The notes: generated by a model not told the origin, from the sequence alone. Shown: positions 34,689 through 44,419, counted from the stretch's first letter. The stretch: DNA of 64,000 nucleotides from Kitasatospora albolonga (GCA_002082585.1 CP020563.1:4458001-4522000); one strand, 5' to 3'. Numbers and translations are program-made.

Positions 34689-34967
34689 ATGAGCGTCAAG
34701 GTCCGCATCCCCACCATCCTCCGCACGTACACGGGCGGCCAGGCCGAGGTCCCGGCCGAGGGCGCCACGCTCGCCGAGGTCATCGAGTCCCTGGAGAAGG
34801 ACCACCCGGGCATCGCCGCCCGCGTCCTGGACGACCAGGGCAAGCTGCGCCGCTTCGTGAACGTGTACGTCAACGACGACGACGTCCGCTTCGAGGGCGG
34901 CCTCGACGCGGCCACCCCGGACGGCGCCGGTATCTCGATCATCCCGGCCGTGGCCGGCGGCTGCTGA
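34689..34967 (+). CDS. cysO: CysO/MoaD-type sulfur-carrier protein with C-terminal Gly-Gly-Cys
   Basis: 92 residues of ubiquitin-like fold (VKVRIPTILRTYTGGQAEVPAEGATLAEVIESLEKDHPGIAARVLDD...FVNVYVNDDDVRFEGGL), very like M. tuberculosis CysO, which carries a thiocarboxylate for cysteine synthesis by CysM. Known CysO ends in AVAGG. Here the stop codon follows AVAGGC, so an extra cysteine hides the diglycine. It would have to be trimmed, for example by a Mec-type JAMM protease, before activation. It lies 35 bases after thrC and probably forms an operon with it. Confidence 0.85.
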   Translation: MSVKVRIPTILRTYTGGQAEVPAEGATLAEVIESLEKDHPGIAARVLDDQGKLRRFVNVYVNDDDVRFEGGLDAATPDGAGISIIPAVAGGC

Positions 34968-34983
34968 CGCCCGCTCACCCCTG

Positions 34984-35019
34984 ATTGCCCCCTCCGCAGC
35001 GCAAAGCGGAGGGGGCAAT
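34984..35019 (+). terminator. Terminator of the thrC-cysO operon
   Basis: ATTGCCCCCTCCGC (34984-34997) pairs perfectly with 35006-35019 around an 8-nt loop, followed by TCTG. It lies 16 bases after the cysO stop. Confidence 0.88.
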
Positions 35020-35377
35020 TCTGCATGGTTGAGCACGGTAGAGTTGGGGAAGCCCCCTTCGCTGCGTGTGCCGCCCGCATATGAGAATGCGCCCGGCCCC
35101 GATAAGAAGTAGCCAAAGTGCGTGAACCCCTTGAGGCATAAGTGGCCTTTGCCGGGCCCGACTTGCCCGTAAATTTCAGCAATCCCGCATATTCGGGCGT
35201 TCAGCCGTGCCCGGAATTCTCGTCCGATTGACCTGTTGCAGAGGGCAGTTGGGCGGATACATTCAGCCGCGGTCGACGCGCTACGGCGCCGCGCACCCTC
35301 TCCTGTCGGAGGGTGGGTTCCGACCCGGGGCCGCGAAGTGCGGTCCCGTGCAAGGGCCAGTAATAGGGGAGTTAGGC
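35020..35377 (+). promoter_or_regulatory. Long upstream region and probable 5' leader of the cold-shock gene
   Basis: About 360 bases with no convincing gene. The middle is AT-richer than its surroundings (35085-35215: AATGCG, GATAAGAAGTAG, GTAAATTTCAGC). Cold-shock genes usually carry long structured leaders, which would fit. CCTCTCCTGTCGGAGGGTGG near 35297-35317 (CTCTCC and GGAGGG) could form a weak stem. Confidence 0.5.
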
Positions 35378-35584
35378 ATGGCTCAGGGCACCGTCAAGTG
35401 GTTCAACGCGGAGAAGGGGTACGGCTTCATCGCGGTCGACGGTGGTGCGGATGTTTTCGTCCACTACAGCGCGATCCAGATGGACGGGTACCGCACCCTC
35501 GAAGAGGGTCAGCGAGTTGAATTCGAGATCTCGCAGGGCCAGAAGGGGCCCCAGGCCGACATGGTCAAGCTCGCCGTCGGCTGA
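35378..35584 (+). CDS. Cold-shock domain protein (CspA family)
   Basis: 68 residues, a single OB-fold cold-shock domain with RNP1-like KGYGFIAV and RNP2-like DVFVHYSAI ([23 protein letters not shown]...). It binds single-stranded RNA as a chaperone. GGGGAG precedes ATG 35378; longer in-frame extensions upstream look non-coding. From memory S. coelicolor SCO4295 (scoF4) occupies the same position beside groEL2. Confidence 0.93.
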   Translation: MAQGTVKWFNAEKGYGFIAVDGGADVFVHYSAIQMDGYRTLEEGQRVEFEISQGQKGPQADMVKLAVG

Positions 35585-35715
35585 GGCCGAGCCCGGCACG
35601 GCCGGCCGACGACAGCACTCACGACTCACGCACGCAGGGCCCGACCCCGGAGCGATCAGGGGATCGGGCCCTTCGTGCGCGCGGGGGCGCGTGGCCGGTG
35701 TTCGCCCCCGAGGCG

Positions 35716-35742
35716 CTTGCACTCTCGGGGGTCGAGTGCTAA
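35716..35742 (+). promoter_or_regulatory. CIRCE element 1 of groEL2
   Basis: CTTGCACTC, nine bases, then GAGTGCTAA. The right arm is perfect, and the left arm differs at two positions from TTAGCACTC. It is the HrcA repressor operator. Confidence 0.88.
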
Positions 35743-35751
35743 TCATTGGCA

Positions 35752-35778
35752 TTAGCACTCTCCAGGTGAGAGTGACAG
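35752..35778 (+). promoter_or_regulatory. CIRCE element 2 of groEL2
   Basis: TTAGCACTC, nine bases, then GAGTGACAG. Here the left arm is perfect and the right arm degenerate. It lies nine bases after element 1, with centres 36 bp apart. Confidence 0.82.
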
Positions 35779-35798
35779 AACTTGGACCGGGCCGGTGA

Positions 35799-37526
<1,728 letters not shown>

Positions 37527-37581
37527 TCGACCGCGGAGACCTCACTGTCTCCCGTTGGACGATCGATGTCCTGAGTACGTC

Positions 37582-37624
37582 CCACAGGGGCGGTACCTCC
37601 GTAACGGAGGTACCGCCCCTGTGG
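37582..37624 (+). terminator. Strong terminator of groEL2
   Basis: A 20-bp perfect stem (37582-37601 with 37605-37624) around TAA, about 55 bases after the groEL2 stop. There is no T tract, as is common in Streptomyces. Confidence 0.85.
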
Positions 37625-37731
37625 CGTGTCCTGGGACACTACGGGAACAGCCGTGCGGGAACGGAACGGCAGGCAACGGTGGTTACGCGCGCGGGGGACG
37701 CGGGCGGCACGCGGAACGGGGGCGGTGCGCC

Positions 37732-38403
37732 ATGACGGCTACGCAGGCAGGGGACGACGACAAGCAGGGGCGGGAGCCGGGGGCGGTACCGGGGCCGGGG
37801 ACGCGGCCGGAGCAGGGACAGGCGCCGGGACGGGTGCCGGAGACGCGGCCGGAGCAGGAGCGGGAACCAGGGCGGGTGCCGGGCCGGACGCCGGGGCCGC
37901 GGTGGGACCGGGGGCGCCTCAAGGGCGCTTGGCTCGTCCTCGTGGGGACGGTCCTGTTCGCGCTGGGGGCCTTCATCGTGGTGACCGGTACGGGGCTCTC
38001 CGGTGTGTTCGGGATGCGGGTGGAGACCTTCGGCCGGATCACCTGCCACGACACCCGCGCCGAGAAGGGGCAGACCGTCTGGCACTGCTTCGGCCAGAGC
38101 CCCGCCCAGCAGCGGGCCAACGACGCGGAGAAGGCCCGGGCCGCCCGCGAGGCGCTGCGCGTCCATGTCGACGGCATGCCGAAGCGGGCCGAGACCGGGC
38201 GTACGCGGATCACCTTCGCGGACCACGACGGCAAGAACGACCCCGAGACGATCACCGCGACCCAGGTGTTCGAGGGCGGCCGGTGGTACGCCCACTCGGG
38301 GACGCTCGTCGGCTACGGCATGGTCCCGCTGCTGCTGGGCGCCGGTACGGCGGCCTGGGGCGTGTACCGGGTGCGCGAGGCGGGCGGGTGGCGGGGCCGC
38401 TGA
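37732..38403 (+). CDS. Membrane protein with repetitive Pro/Arg/Glu N-terminus, hypothetical
   Basis: 223 residues. The N-terminus contains imperfect repeats (PGPGTRPEQGQAPGRVPE, TRPEQEREPGRVPGRTPGP). A membrane helix (GAWLVLVGTVLFALGAFIVVTG) is followed by an extracellular domain with two cysteines (ITCHDTRAEKGQTVWHCFGQSP) and a second helix near the C-terminus (LVGYGMVPLLLGAGTAAWGVYRV). No family recognised; the topology resembles actinobacterial DUF3592-like small membrane proteins. Confidence 0.7.
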   Translation: MTATQAGDDDKQGREPGAVPGPGTRPEQGQAPGRVPETRPEQEREPGRVPGRTPGPRWDRGRLKGAWLVLVGTVLFALGAFIVVTGTGLSGVFGMRVETFGRITCHDTRAEKGQTVWHCFGQSPAQQRANDAEKARAAREALRVHVDGMPKRAETGRTRITFADHDGKNDPETITATQVFEGGRWYAHSGTLVGYGMVPLLLGAGTAAWGVYRVREAGGWRGR

Positions 38404-38455
38404 GGGCCCGCTCATTGGGCCCGCTGAGGGACGGTTGAGGCGCGGAGCCGGGGCC

Positions 38456-38585
38456 CTGCCGGGCCGAAGCCGAAGTCTGCCGGGCCGAAACCGAGGCCCT
38501 GCCGGGCCGGAGCAGAGGCGTGTCCGGGCCGGAAACGAAGCCTGGCCGCACCGGAAACCAAGCCCGGCCGGGACGGAAAGGGCTT
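38456..38585. repeat. Six tandem 21-22 bp repeats downstream of the groEL2 region
   Basis: Degenerate units starting near 38456, 38477, 38499, 38521, 38542 and 38564, each with a core like CTGCCGGGCCGAAACCGAGG. The first three are the best conserved. No hairpin or reading frame explains them. Confidence 0.6.
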
Positions 38586-39010
38586 TTGGGAGCCCTGGGG
38601 CGGCCTTCGTGGGTGATCGTCTTGGCCGAATGGCTACTTGTAGCGCCCTTTACCGTACGGCAGGGCGTGTTCGCCTGATTACGCCGATGTCGGTGGCGCG
38701 ACCGCCGTCCCTGAGGTAAGGCGGCCCGAGAGGCGCCGAGGGCCGGGTTCCGGCTGGTTCCCCCGCCGCGCCGACGGCTCCCCGCTCTCTTGCCAGCTCA
38801 CTGCCCGGTCCGGCCGCCGCGACCGCTCATTGGTCCAGTCCACTGCCCCGCCAGGGTCTGGCGGTGTGCGACTGCACATGCCGACCGGTCGGTGCGGTGC
38901 GGGGCGGCGGACCGCCCCGCACCGGCGCTGTGGCGCTCACGCTATCCAGCCAACTTTGCGAGGTAAGTCGGAATCACGCGTACCGCTCCGCCAGCGGGAC
39001 ATGATGGCTC

Positions 39011-39033
39011 TGGTGTTCACCCGGTGAACACCA
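39011..39033. promoter_or_regulatory. Perfect 11-bp-arm palindrome upstream of the lasso cluster
   Basis: TGGTGTTCACC (39011-39021), one base, GGTGAACACCA (39023-39033). This is a typical operator for a dimeric regulator, 75 bases before the precursor start. Confidence 0.75.
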
Positions 39034-39042
39034 GTCGCATCA

Positions 39043-39056
39043 ATAACTCCAGTTAT
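39043..39056. promoter_or_regulatory. Second palindrome ATAACT-CC-AGTTAT before the lasso precursor
   Basis: A perfect inverted repeat of 6 + 2 + 6 bp, ten bases downstream of the first palindrome and in a locally AT-rich promoter-like stretch. Confidence 0.6.
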
Positions 39057-39108
39057 GCAGAAGCTATTTGGGCATAACGGTCGTCAACCGTACAGAGAGG
39101 TAGGTGTC

Positions 39109-39231
39109 ATGAAGCAGCAGAAGAAGGCTTACGTGAAGCCGTCGCTGTTCAAGCAGGGCGACTTTTCGAAGAAGACCGCCGGTTACTTCATCGGTTCGTA
39201 CAAGGAGTTCTGGAGCCGGCGCATCATCTGA
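39109..39231 (+). CDS. Lasso peptide precursor (class II, SRO15-2005-like)
   Basis: 40 residues. The leader is MKQQKKAYVKPSLFKQGDFS plus KKTA, with the RRE-recognition motif YVKPSL (YxxPxL) at residues 8-13 and Thr at the penultimate leader position. The predicted core is GYFIGSYKEFWSRRII (residues 25-40), with Gly1 cyclised to Glu9 to form a nine-residue ring and a seven-residue tail with bulky Phe/Trp/Arg plugs. No cysteines, hence class II. My hand calculation for the macrolactam is about 2003.04 Da. GAGAGGTAGG precedes ATG 39109. From memory the S. roseosporus peptide SRO15-2005 is GYFVGSYKEYWSRRII, so this is a V4I/Y10F variant. Confidence 0.93.
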   Translation: MKQQKKAYVKPSLFKQGDFSKKTAGYFIGSYKEFWSRRII

Positions 39232-39281
39232 TCCGCCGACCGGTTCCCTGTGCACGGTGTGAGAACTTCCGAAAGGTGAAG

Positions 39282-41255
39282 ATGCCCGGCCTGCTGCGTG
39301 ACTACTTCGTCGTCCTGCCGGACAGCGTGGCGGGCCACGCGGTCGCCGGGCGGCTTCCCGCATCGGAAGCGGCCACAGGGGTGGGTGACGTCCTGACCGT
39401 CGCCCACCCCTCGGGCCGCCCCTGGATCGTCGCCCGCCCGCTGGTCCGCAAGGTCAGCCACCTGGCCCGGGGCGACGACGCCCTCGTCCTCATCGGCCCG
39501 GACCGCGTCCCCGAGGCCGTACTCGCCGGGCTCCTGGAGGGCGCCCGCGACCGGGCCGCCCTGGAGCGCCGCCTCGCCCGGCTGCCCGGCCTCCACCACG
39601 TGGTCGCCCGGCTCTCCGGCGAGATCTGGATGCGCGGCACCGCCTCCGGGCTGCGCCGGATCTACCACGCCCGGCACCCCGAGGCCGGGACCATCGCCTC
39701 CGACCGCCCCGCCGTCCTCGCCCACCTGACCGGCGCCCCCCTGGACGACGGCGCGCTCGCCCTGCGCCTTCTCGACTTCCTGCCGCACCCCCTCAGCCGC
39801 CGCGCCCTCTGGCAGGGCGTGCACGAGGCCGGGGCCGGGTACGGAATCGCCCTGCCCGCCGCAGCACCGGGCACGGCCGCCGCCCCCGGCCCCCGTGAGC
39901 ACCGCTGGTGGGAGCCCCCGGCGCCGGAGCTCTCCCTCGAGGAGGGCGCCCGCAGGCTCGGGGACGCTGTCGCCGCCTCCGTACGCGCCCATGTCGGCGG
40001 CCTGGACCGGATCAGCTGCGAGCTCTCCGGCGGGATGGACTCCACCGCCCTCACCTTCGCCGCCCGGGAGACGGGCCCGGCGACGCTCTCCCTGCTGACC
40101 GTGGCCGCCCGGGACCGTTACAGCGAGGACGAGGGCTGGGCCCGCCGCGCGGTGGAGGAAGCGCGAAGGAACGCCCCCACCACCGGTACCGGCACCGGAA
40201 AGGGCGCAGGCGTCCCCGGACTGGACCATCACCTCATCCCCGCCGCCGACACCCCCTACTTCTACGCCGGTCTCGCCTCCTTCGCCGACGAGCTGAACGA
40301 CGAACCGCTCCCCGTCGCCCCCGGCCGCGCCCGCGCGCACCTCCTCCTGAGCCGCGCGCACGCCACCGGATCGCGCTACCACCTCACCGGCTACGGCGGC
40401 GACGAACTCTTCCTCGGCCTGCCCCACACCTACCAGGACCTCTTCCACGGCAACCCGCTCACCGCCTGGAACCGCCTCAGCGCCCTGCGCCACCAGCTCG
40501 GCTGGCCCCTCCTGCCCACGGTGAAGGCCCTGGCGGACCGCTCCCCGTTCCCGCGCTGGCTCGCGGGCGCGGTCACCACCGCCCCGCAGCCCGTCGCCCG
40601 CACCCCGCTGCTCTCCTGGGGTGTCCGGCAGTCCCTGCACCCCTGGCTGACCGAGCGCGCCCGCGCCCTGATCACCGAGGAGTTCCGGGCCGCCGCCGAG
40701 CACGCCGAGCCGATCGACCCGTGGCGGGGGCGGCACGTGGACATCGACGCGGTACGGATGGGAGCCCGGCACTTCCAGGCGATGGAGGACATCGGCATGA
40801 CGATCGGGCTGCCGGTCGCCGCGCCCTTCTACGACGACCGGGTCCTGGAGGCGACCCTCGCCGTACGCCTGTCGGAGCGGATCGCCCCCTGGCGCTACAA
40901 GCCGCTGCTCGCCGAAGCGATGCGCGGGGTGGTGCCGGATGCGCTGCTGGCCCGTACGACGAAGGACCACATGGCCTCCGACGAACACCAGGGCCTCAGC
41001 GAACACGCCGAGGAACTGGCGGAGTTGTGGACCGGCTCCCGGCTCGCCGAACACGGCCTGGTCGACGCCCGGCAGCTGCGCCGGCTCGCCGCCGAACCCT
41101 TCTCGCCGGTTCTTGTCGAGCACTCCGTCAGCTCGACCGTGGCCGGGGAGACCTGGCTCCGCACAGCGGAGAACGCCTGGAACAGCCCGCAGTTGACCCC
41201 CACGAACACGGCCGCAGCCACGGCCACGACCATGACCAGCGAGGCATCCCTGTGA
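39282..41255 (+). CDS. Lasso cyclase (asparagine-synthetase-like, C protein)
   Basis: 657 residues. The N-terminal glutaminase-like half (LLRDYFVVLPDSV...WMRGTASGLRRIYHARHPE) lacks the catalytic N-terminal Cys of true AsnB. The C-terminal synthetase domain has the PP-loop SCELSGGMDSTALTF near residue 250 and GYGGDELFLGLP. It adenylates the Glu9 side chain and closes the ring with the freed Gly1 amine. GAAAGG precedes ATG 39282, 50 bases after the precursor. Its stop overlaps the next start (GTGA). Confidence 0.93.
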   Translation: MPGLLRDYFVVLPDSVAGHAVAGRLPASEAATGVGDVLTVAHPSGRPWIVARPLVRKVSHLARGDDALVLIGPDRVPEAVLAGLLEGARDRAALERRLARLPGLHHVVARLSGEIWMRGTASGLRRIYHARHPEAGTIASDRPAVLAHLTGAPLDDGALALRLLDFLPHPLSRRALWQGVHEAGAGYGIALPAAAPGTAAAPGPREHRWWEPPAPELSLEEGARRLGDAVAASVRAHVGGLDRISCELSGGMDSTALTFAARETGPATLSLLTVAARDRYSEDEGWARRAVEEARRNAPTTGTGTGKGAGVPGLDHHLIPAADTPYFYAGLASFADELNDEPLPVAPGRARAHLLLSRAHATGSRYHLTGYGGDELFLGLPHTYQDLFHGNPLTAWNRLSALRHQLGWPLLPTVKALADRSPFPRWLAGAVTTAPQPVARTPLLSWGVRQSLHPWLTERARALITEEFRAAAEHAEPIDPWRGRHVDIDAVRMGARHFQAMEDIGMTIGLPVAAPFYDDRVLEATLAVRLSERIAPWRYKPLLAEAMRGVVPDALLARTTKDHMASDEHQGLSEHAEELAELWTGSRLAEHGLVDARQLRRLAAEPFSPVLVEHSVSSTVAGETWLRTAENAWNSPQLTPTNTAAATATTMTSEASL

Positions 41256-41503
41256 AGCTCAGAAAAGGCATCGCCGTCACGACGACCGAGTACGGCGGTG
41301 TCCTGCTCGATGAAAAGAGCGGCAGCTACTGGCAGTTGAACGACACCAGCGTCATCGTTGTCGAGACCCTGGCCGCCGGGCAGGCGCCCGAAGCCGCCAT
41401 CGAGCGGATCGTCGCCGAGTTCGACGTCGACCGTGCCGAGGCGGAGTCGGACGTCGCCGAACTGACCCGCCAGCTGGTCGAGGCGAAGATCCTGCGCCCA
41501 TGA
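41252..41503 (+). CDS. PqqD-like RRE protein of the lasso cluster (B1)
   Basis: 83 residues (MKLRKGIAVTTTEYGGVLLDEKSGSYWQLNDTSVIVVETLAAGQAPEAAIERIVAEFDVDRAEAESDVAELTRQLVEAKILRP), the PqqD winged-helix fold. It binds the YxxPxL leader motif and hands the precursor to the protease and cyclase. GTG 41252 overlaps the cyclase stop by four bases, and its own stop overlaps the next ATG. Confidence 0.92.
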   Translation: MKLRKGIAVTTTEYGGVLLDEKSGSYWQLNDTSVIVVETLAAGQAPEAAIERIVAEFDVDRAEAESDVAELTRQLVEAKILRP

Positions 41504-41961
41504 CCACCGAGATGACCATGCCCCGCCGGGGTGCGGGCCCGGGCGGTCTGCGGCTGCGCGCCGCGATCGCCGCCGCGTTCGTCCTGGCCCCGCTCAACCC
41601 GGGCCGCCTGCGTCGGGTGCTGACCCGGTGCAGCAGGGGCGCGCGCCCCGCCACGTACGACGAGACGCTGGAGGCGTACGAGGCCGTCATCGCCACCAGC
41701 CGCCGCTGCGCGGGCCGTTACGGCTGCCTGCCCCGCTCCGTCGCCATCGCCCTGGCCTGCCGGATGTCCGGCGTCTGGCCCGAGTGGTGCGCCGGGGTCC
41801 GGACAGCACCCCCGTTCGCGCCGCATGCTTGGGTACAGGCGGGGGGACGTACGGTCGGCGAGCAGGCGGAAGCGGCCGATCTGCGTCCTTTGATGGTGGT
41901 GAAGGTACGCGAAGGGGGTCCGGGTGGGCACGGTGGCGGGGACGACGGCGGAGCAGGATAA
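41500..41961 (+). CDS. Transglutaminase-like leader peptidase of the lasso cluster (B2)
   Basis: 153 residues. The cysteine-protease core is RYGCLPRSVAIALACRMSG (nucleophile Cys76), followed by PFAPHAWVQAGGRTVGE (His109) and a downstream acidic residue (Glu121 or Asp127). It cleaves the leader after Thr-Ala with help from B1. The first 50 residues are basic and hydrophobic. The last 40 bases overlap the ABC transporter gene, and the C-terminus is Gly/Asp-rich and probably unimportant. Confidence 0.9.
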   Translation: MTTEMTMPRRGAGPGGLRLRAAIAAAFVLAPLNPGRLRRVLTRCSRGARPATYDETLEAYEAVIATSRRCAGRYGCLPRSVAIALACRMSGVWPEWCAGVRTAPPFAPHAWVQAGGRTVGEQAEAADLRPLMVVKVREGGPGGHGGGDDGGAG

Positions 41962-43771
41962 GCGGCCCGAGGGGACGGAGCCCCCCGCCGAGCAGGCATC
42001 ACAGGCGCCACCAGGTCCGGAGACGCCCGGCCCCTCCCCCCTGCGCCTCCTCCTCACCCGGGTCCGCCCCCACCAGGGCGTCCTCCTCCGGGCGGGGCTC
42101 CTCTCCCTGACCGGTTCGGCGGCCGGGCTGGCGATGCCGCTGATGGCGAAGTACGCCGTCGACGCGTTCGCCGCCGACCGCTCGCCCGTGGCCCCGCTCG
42201 TCGCGCTGACCGCGCTCGTCCTCGCCGGGGCCTGCCTCTCCGCGTACGGGCGTTACCTCATGGCCCGTACGGGGGAGGGCGTCGTCCTCCGCGCCCGCGA
42301 CCAACTCGTGGGCCGCATCATGCGGTTGAAGGTCCCGGCGGTGGACCGCCTCACCCCCGGTGACCTCCAGTCCCGCGTCACCAGCGACACCACCCTCCTC
42401 CGGACGGTCCTCTCCAGCGGCCTGGTCGAGTCGTTCAACAGCGTGCTGATGCTGCTGGGGACGGTCGCGTTCATGGCGTACATGGACCTGACGCTGCTGG
42501 GCGTGACGCTGGTGGTGATCGTCGGCATCGGAGCTGTAACGGCCTTGCTCATGCCCCGTATTCAGCGCGCGCAGCTCCGCGCGCAGGAGTCCGTGGGGGC
42601 GATGGGCGCGGCGCTGGACCGGGTGCTCCAGGCGTTCCGTACGGTCAAGGCGAGCGGCGCGGAGGAGCGGGAGACGGCGGCGGTCGCGCGGGCGGCCCGG
42701 CACGCGCACGACCGGGGCGTGACGGTGGCGAAGTGGTCCTCGGTCTCCGACGTCACGATGATGATGTCGATCCAACTGGCCTTCCTGGCCGTGCTGGGCG
42801 TCGGCGGAGCGCGGGTGGCCTCGGGCTCCCTGGAGATCTCCTCGCTGATCGCGTTCCTGCTCTATCTCTTCTACCTGATGGGCCCGATCGGCGGCCTGGT
42901 CGAGGGCTGGACGGGCCTCCAGAGCGGCCTCGCCGCCGTACGGAGGATCGACGAGGTGGAGTCGCTGCCGGGCGAACCGGCGGGGGGCTTCAGCGGGTTG
43001 AAGGGGGGCGGCGGCCCGCTGCGGGTCACCTTCCAGGAGGTCACCTTCGGATACGGGGACGAGCGCGCCCCCGCCCACAAGGGCGTCACGTTCGACGTGC
43101 CGACGGGCGGGATGGTCGCGCTGGTGGGCCCGTCCGGGGCGGGCAAGTCGACGGTGTTCAGCCTGCTGGAACGGTTCTACGACCATGACGGCGGCACGAT
43201 CACCGTGGACGGCCGGGACATCCGGGACTGGCCGCTGGCCGAGCTGCGGGGTTCGATCGCGTACGTGGAACAGGACGCCCCGGTCCTGGCGGGCACCCTC
43301 CGCGAGAACCTGCTCTTCGCCGCCCCGGACGCCCCGGACGACCGGCTGGCGGACGCGGTCGCCCGGACCCGTCTGGACGCCCTGGTCGACCGGCTGCCGG
43401 AGGGCCTGGACACGCCGGTCGGCCACCGGGGCGTGACCCTCTCCGGCGGCGAACGCCAGCGCATCGCCATCGCCCGCGCCCTGCTGCGCCGCCCGCGTCT
43501 GCTCCTCCTCGATGAGGTGACCTCGCAGCTGGACGCGGTCAACGAGCAGGCGCTGCGCGATGTCATCCTTGAACTGGCCGAGCAGACCACGGTGTTGGTC
43601 ATCGCCCACCGCCTGTCCACCGTCCGCCACGCGGACCGCATCGTGGTCCTGGAGGAGGGCCGGGTCCGCACGGCCGGCACGCACGAGGAGCTGATCGACG
43701 GGGACGAGCTCTACCGCGAGCTGGCGACGACGCAGCTGGCGGCGGAGGGAGCGGAGGCGGGGGCGCGGTGA
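41924..43771 (+). CDS. ABC exporter of the lasso peptide (D protein)
   Basis: 615 residues, half-transporter type: a Pro/Glu-rich N-terminus, six membrane helices (about 50-320, e.g. LLSLTGSAAGLAMPLMAKYAVDAF), then the ATPase with Walker A GPSGAGKST, signature LSGGERQR, Walker B LLLLDEVTSQLD and H-loop IAHRLST. It works as a homodimer to export and confer immunity to the mature lasso peptide. GTG 41924 is preceded by GAAGGGGG inside the B2 gene. Last gene of the cluster; it ends four bases from the convergent Uma2 gene. Confidence 0.9.
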   Translation: MGTVAGTTAEQDKRPEGTEPPAEQASQAPPGPETPGPSPLRLLLTRVRPHQGVLLRAGLLSLTGSAAGLAMPLMAKYAVDAFAADRSPVAPLVALTALVLAGACLSAYGRYLMARTGEGVVLRARDQLVGRIMRLKVPAVDRLTPGDLQSRVTSDTTLLRTVLSSGLVESFNSVLMLLGTVAFMAYMDLTLLGVTLVVIVGIGAVTALLMPRIQRAQLRAQESVGAMGAALDRVLQAFRTVKASGAEERETAAVARAARHAHDRGVTVAKWSSVSDVTMMMSIQLAFLAVLGVGGARVASGSLEISSLIAFLLYLFYLMGPIGGLVEGWTGLQSGLAAVRRIDEVESLPGEPAGGFSGLKGGGGPLRVTFQEVTFGYGDERAPAHKGVTFDVPTGGMVALVGPSGAGKSTVFSLLERFYDHDGGTITVDGRDIRDWPLAELRGSIAYVEQDAPVLAGTLRENLLFAAPDAPDDRLADAVARTRLDALVDRLPEGLDTPVGHRGVTLSGGERQRIAIARALLRRPRLLLLDEVTSQLDAVNEQALRDVILELAEQTTVLVIAHRLSTVRHADRIVVLEEGRVRTAGTHEELIDGDELYRELATTQLAAEGAEAGAR

Positions 43772-43775
43772 GGGG

Positions 43776-44363
43776 TCAGCGGGCGTAGTCCTTGAGTTCC
43801 TCGGTGTCCAGGGTGATGGAGACGGGGTGGGGGAGGGCCACCGCGTCTCCGTAGTCGTAGGAGTGCTGCTGCCGGTAGCGGCCTTTGTCGGGCTCGCTGT
43901 GGACCACGAGTGTCCCGTGCTCCCGGTCGATCAAGAGGTATACCGGGATGCCTGCCGTCGCGTATCCGTGGGGCTTCTCTGCGCGGTCGCGGCGGTCGGT
44001 GTCGTGATCGTAGGACGTTACTTCCACGGCCATCAGGACGCCGTCGGCGGGCGCCCACTCTCCTTGCCCGGCGAAGTGCCGACGAGGCGCGAGCGCTCCG
44101 TCGGGGCGGGCGCGGCCCTGCCGGTACGCCTCCACCATCAGCCCCTGCTCCGGGTGCAGGTCGAGGTCGGGGCGGTGCTGCATGCACTGGCGCAGCAGCC
44201 ACATGAAGATGGTTCCGTGATCCCCGTCCGGCACGGGCTTGACCTCTAGCTTTCCGTTGATGAGCTCAAGCGTCACGGTCTCGGGGGCCGAGCGGGCGAG
44301 CTGCTCGAACTCCTCGACGGACATCTGGGCGTGCGGTGTGTGCCCGGCGGTGCTGGGGGTCAT
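43776..44363 (-). CDS. Uma2 family (DUF820) PD-(D/E)XK nuclease-like protein
   Basis: 195 residues. The fold is recognisable from MSVEEFEQLARSAPETVTLELINGKLEVKPVPDGDHG, ARPDGALAP and VLMAVEVTSYDHDTDRRDRAEKPHGYATAGIPVYLLID, giving the E...D...E-x-[S/T]-x(n)-D...K layout of Uma2 restriction-endonuclease-like proteins. Multiplied in Streptomyces and cyanobacteria, role unknown. ATG 44363 follows GGAGGGGAGGAGG. Confidence 0.85.
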   Translation of the reverse strand: MTPSTAGHTPHAQMSVEEFEQLARSAPETVTLELINGKLEVKPVPDGDHGTIFMWLLRQCMQHRPDLDLHPEQGLMVEAYRQGRARPDGALAPRRHFAGQGEWAPADGVLMAVEVTSYDHDTDRRDRAEKPHGYATAGIPVYLLIDREHGTLVVHSEPDKGRYRQQHSYDYGDAVALPHPVSITLDTEELKDYAR

Positions 44364-44419
44364 GGCGTCGCCTCCTCCCCTCCATCGTGCCCTGTCGGAT
44401 CTGCGGGTGAGCTGCACGG

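Larger units (their letters stand above)
38404..39108. other. Gene-free region upstream of the lasso cluster
   Basis: About 700 bases with no credible gene on either strand. The first third holds a 21-22 bp tandem repeat array. The last 100 bases are AT-richer and hold two palindromes just before the lasso precursor. GAGAGGTAGG at 39096-39105 is the precursor's ribosome binding region. Confidence 0.6.

Noticed and set aside
38404..39108. Possible second lasso precursor or a regulator gene upstream of the cluster
   Set aside because: No short frame with a YxxPxL leader or HTH motif and a ribosome binding site was found in either strand.
39183..41123. A 646-codon open frame antisense to the lasso cyclase
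   Set aside because: Gly/Val/Glu-rich antisense of a real gene with an intact PP-loop motif; a common artefact in GC-rich DNA.
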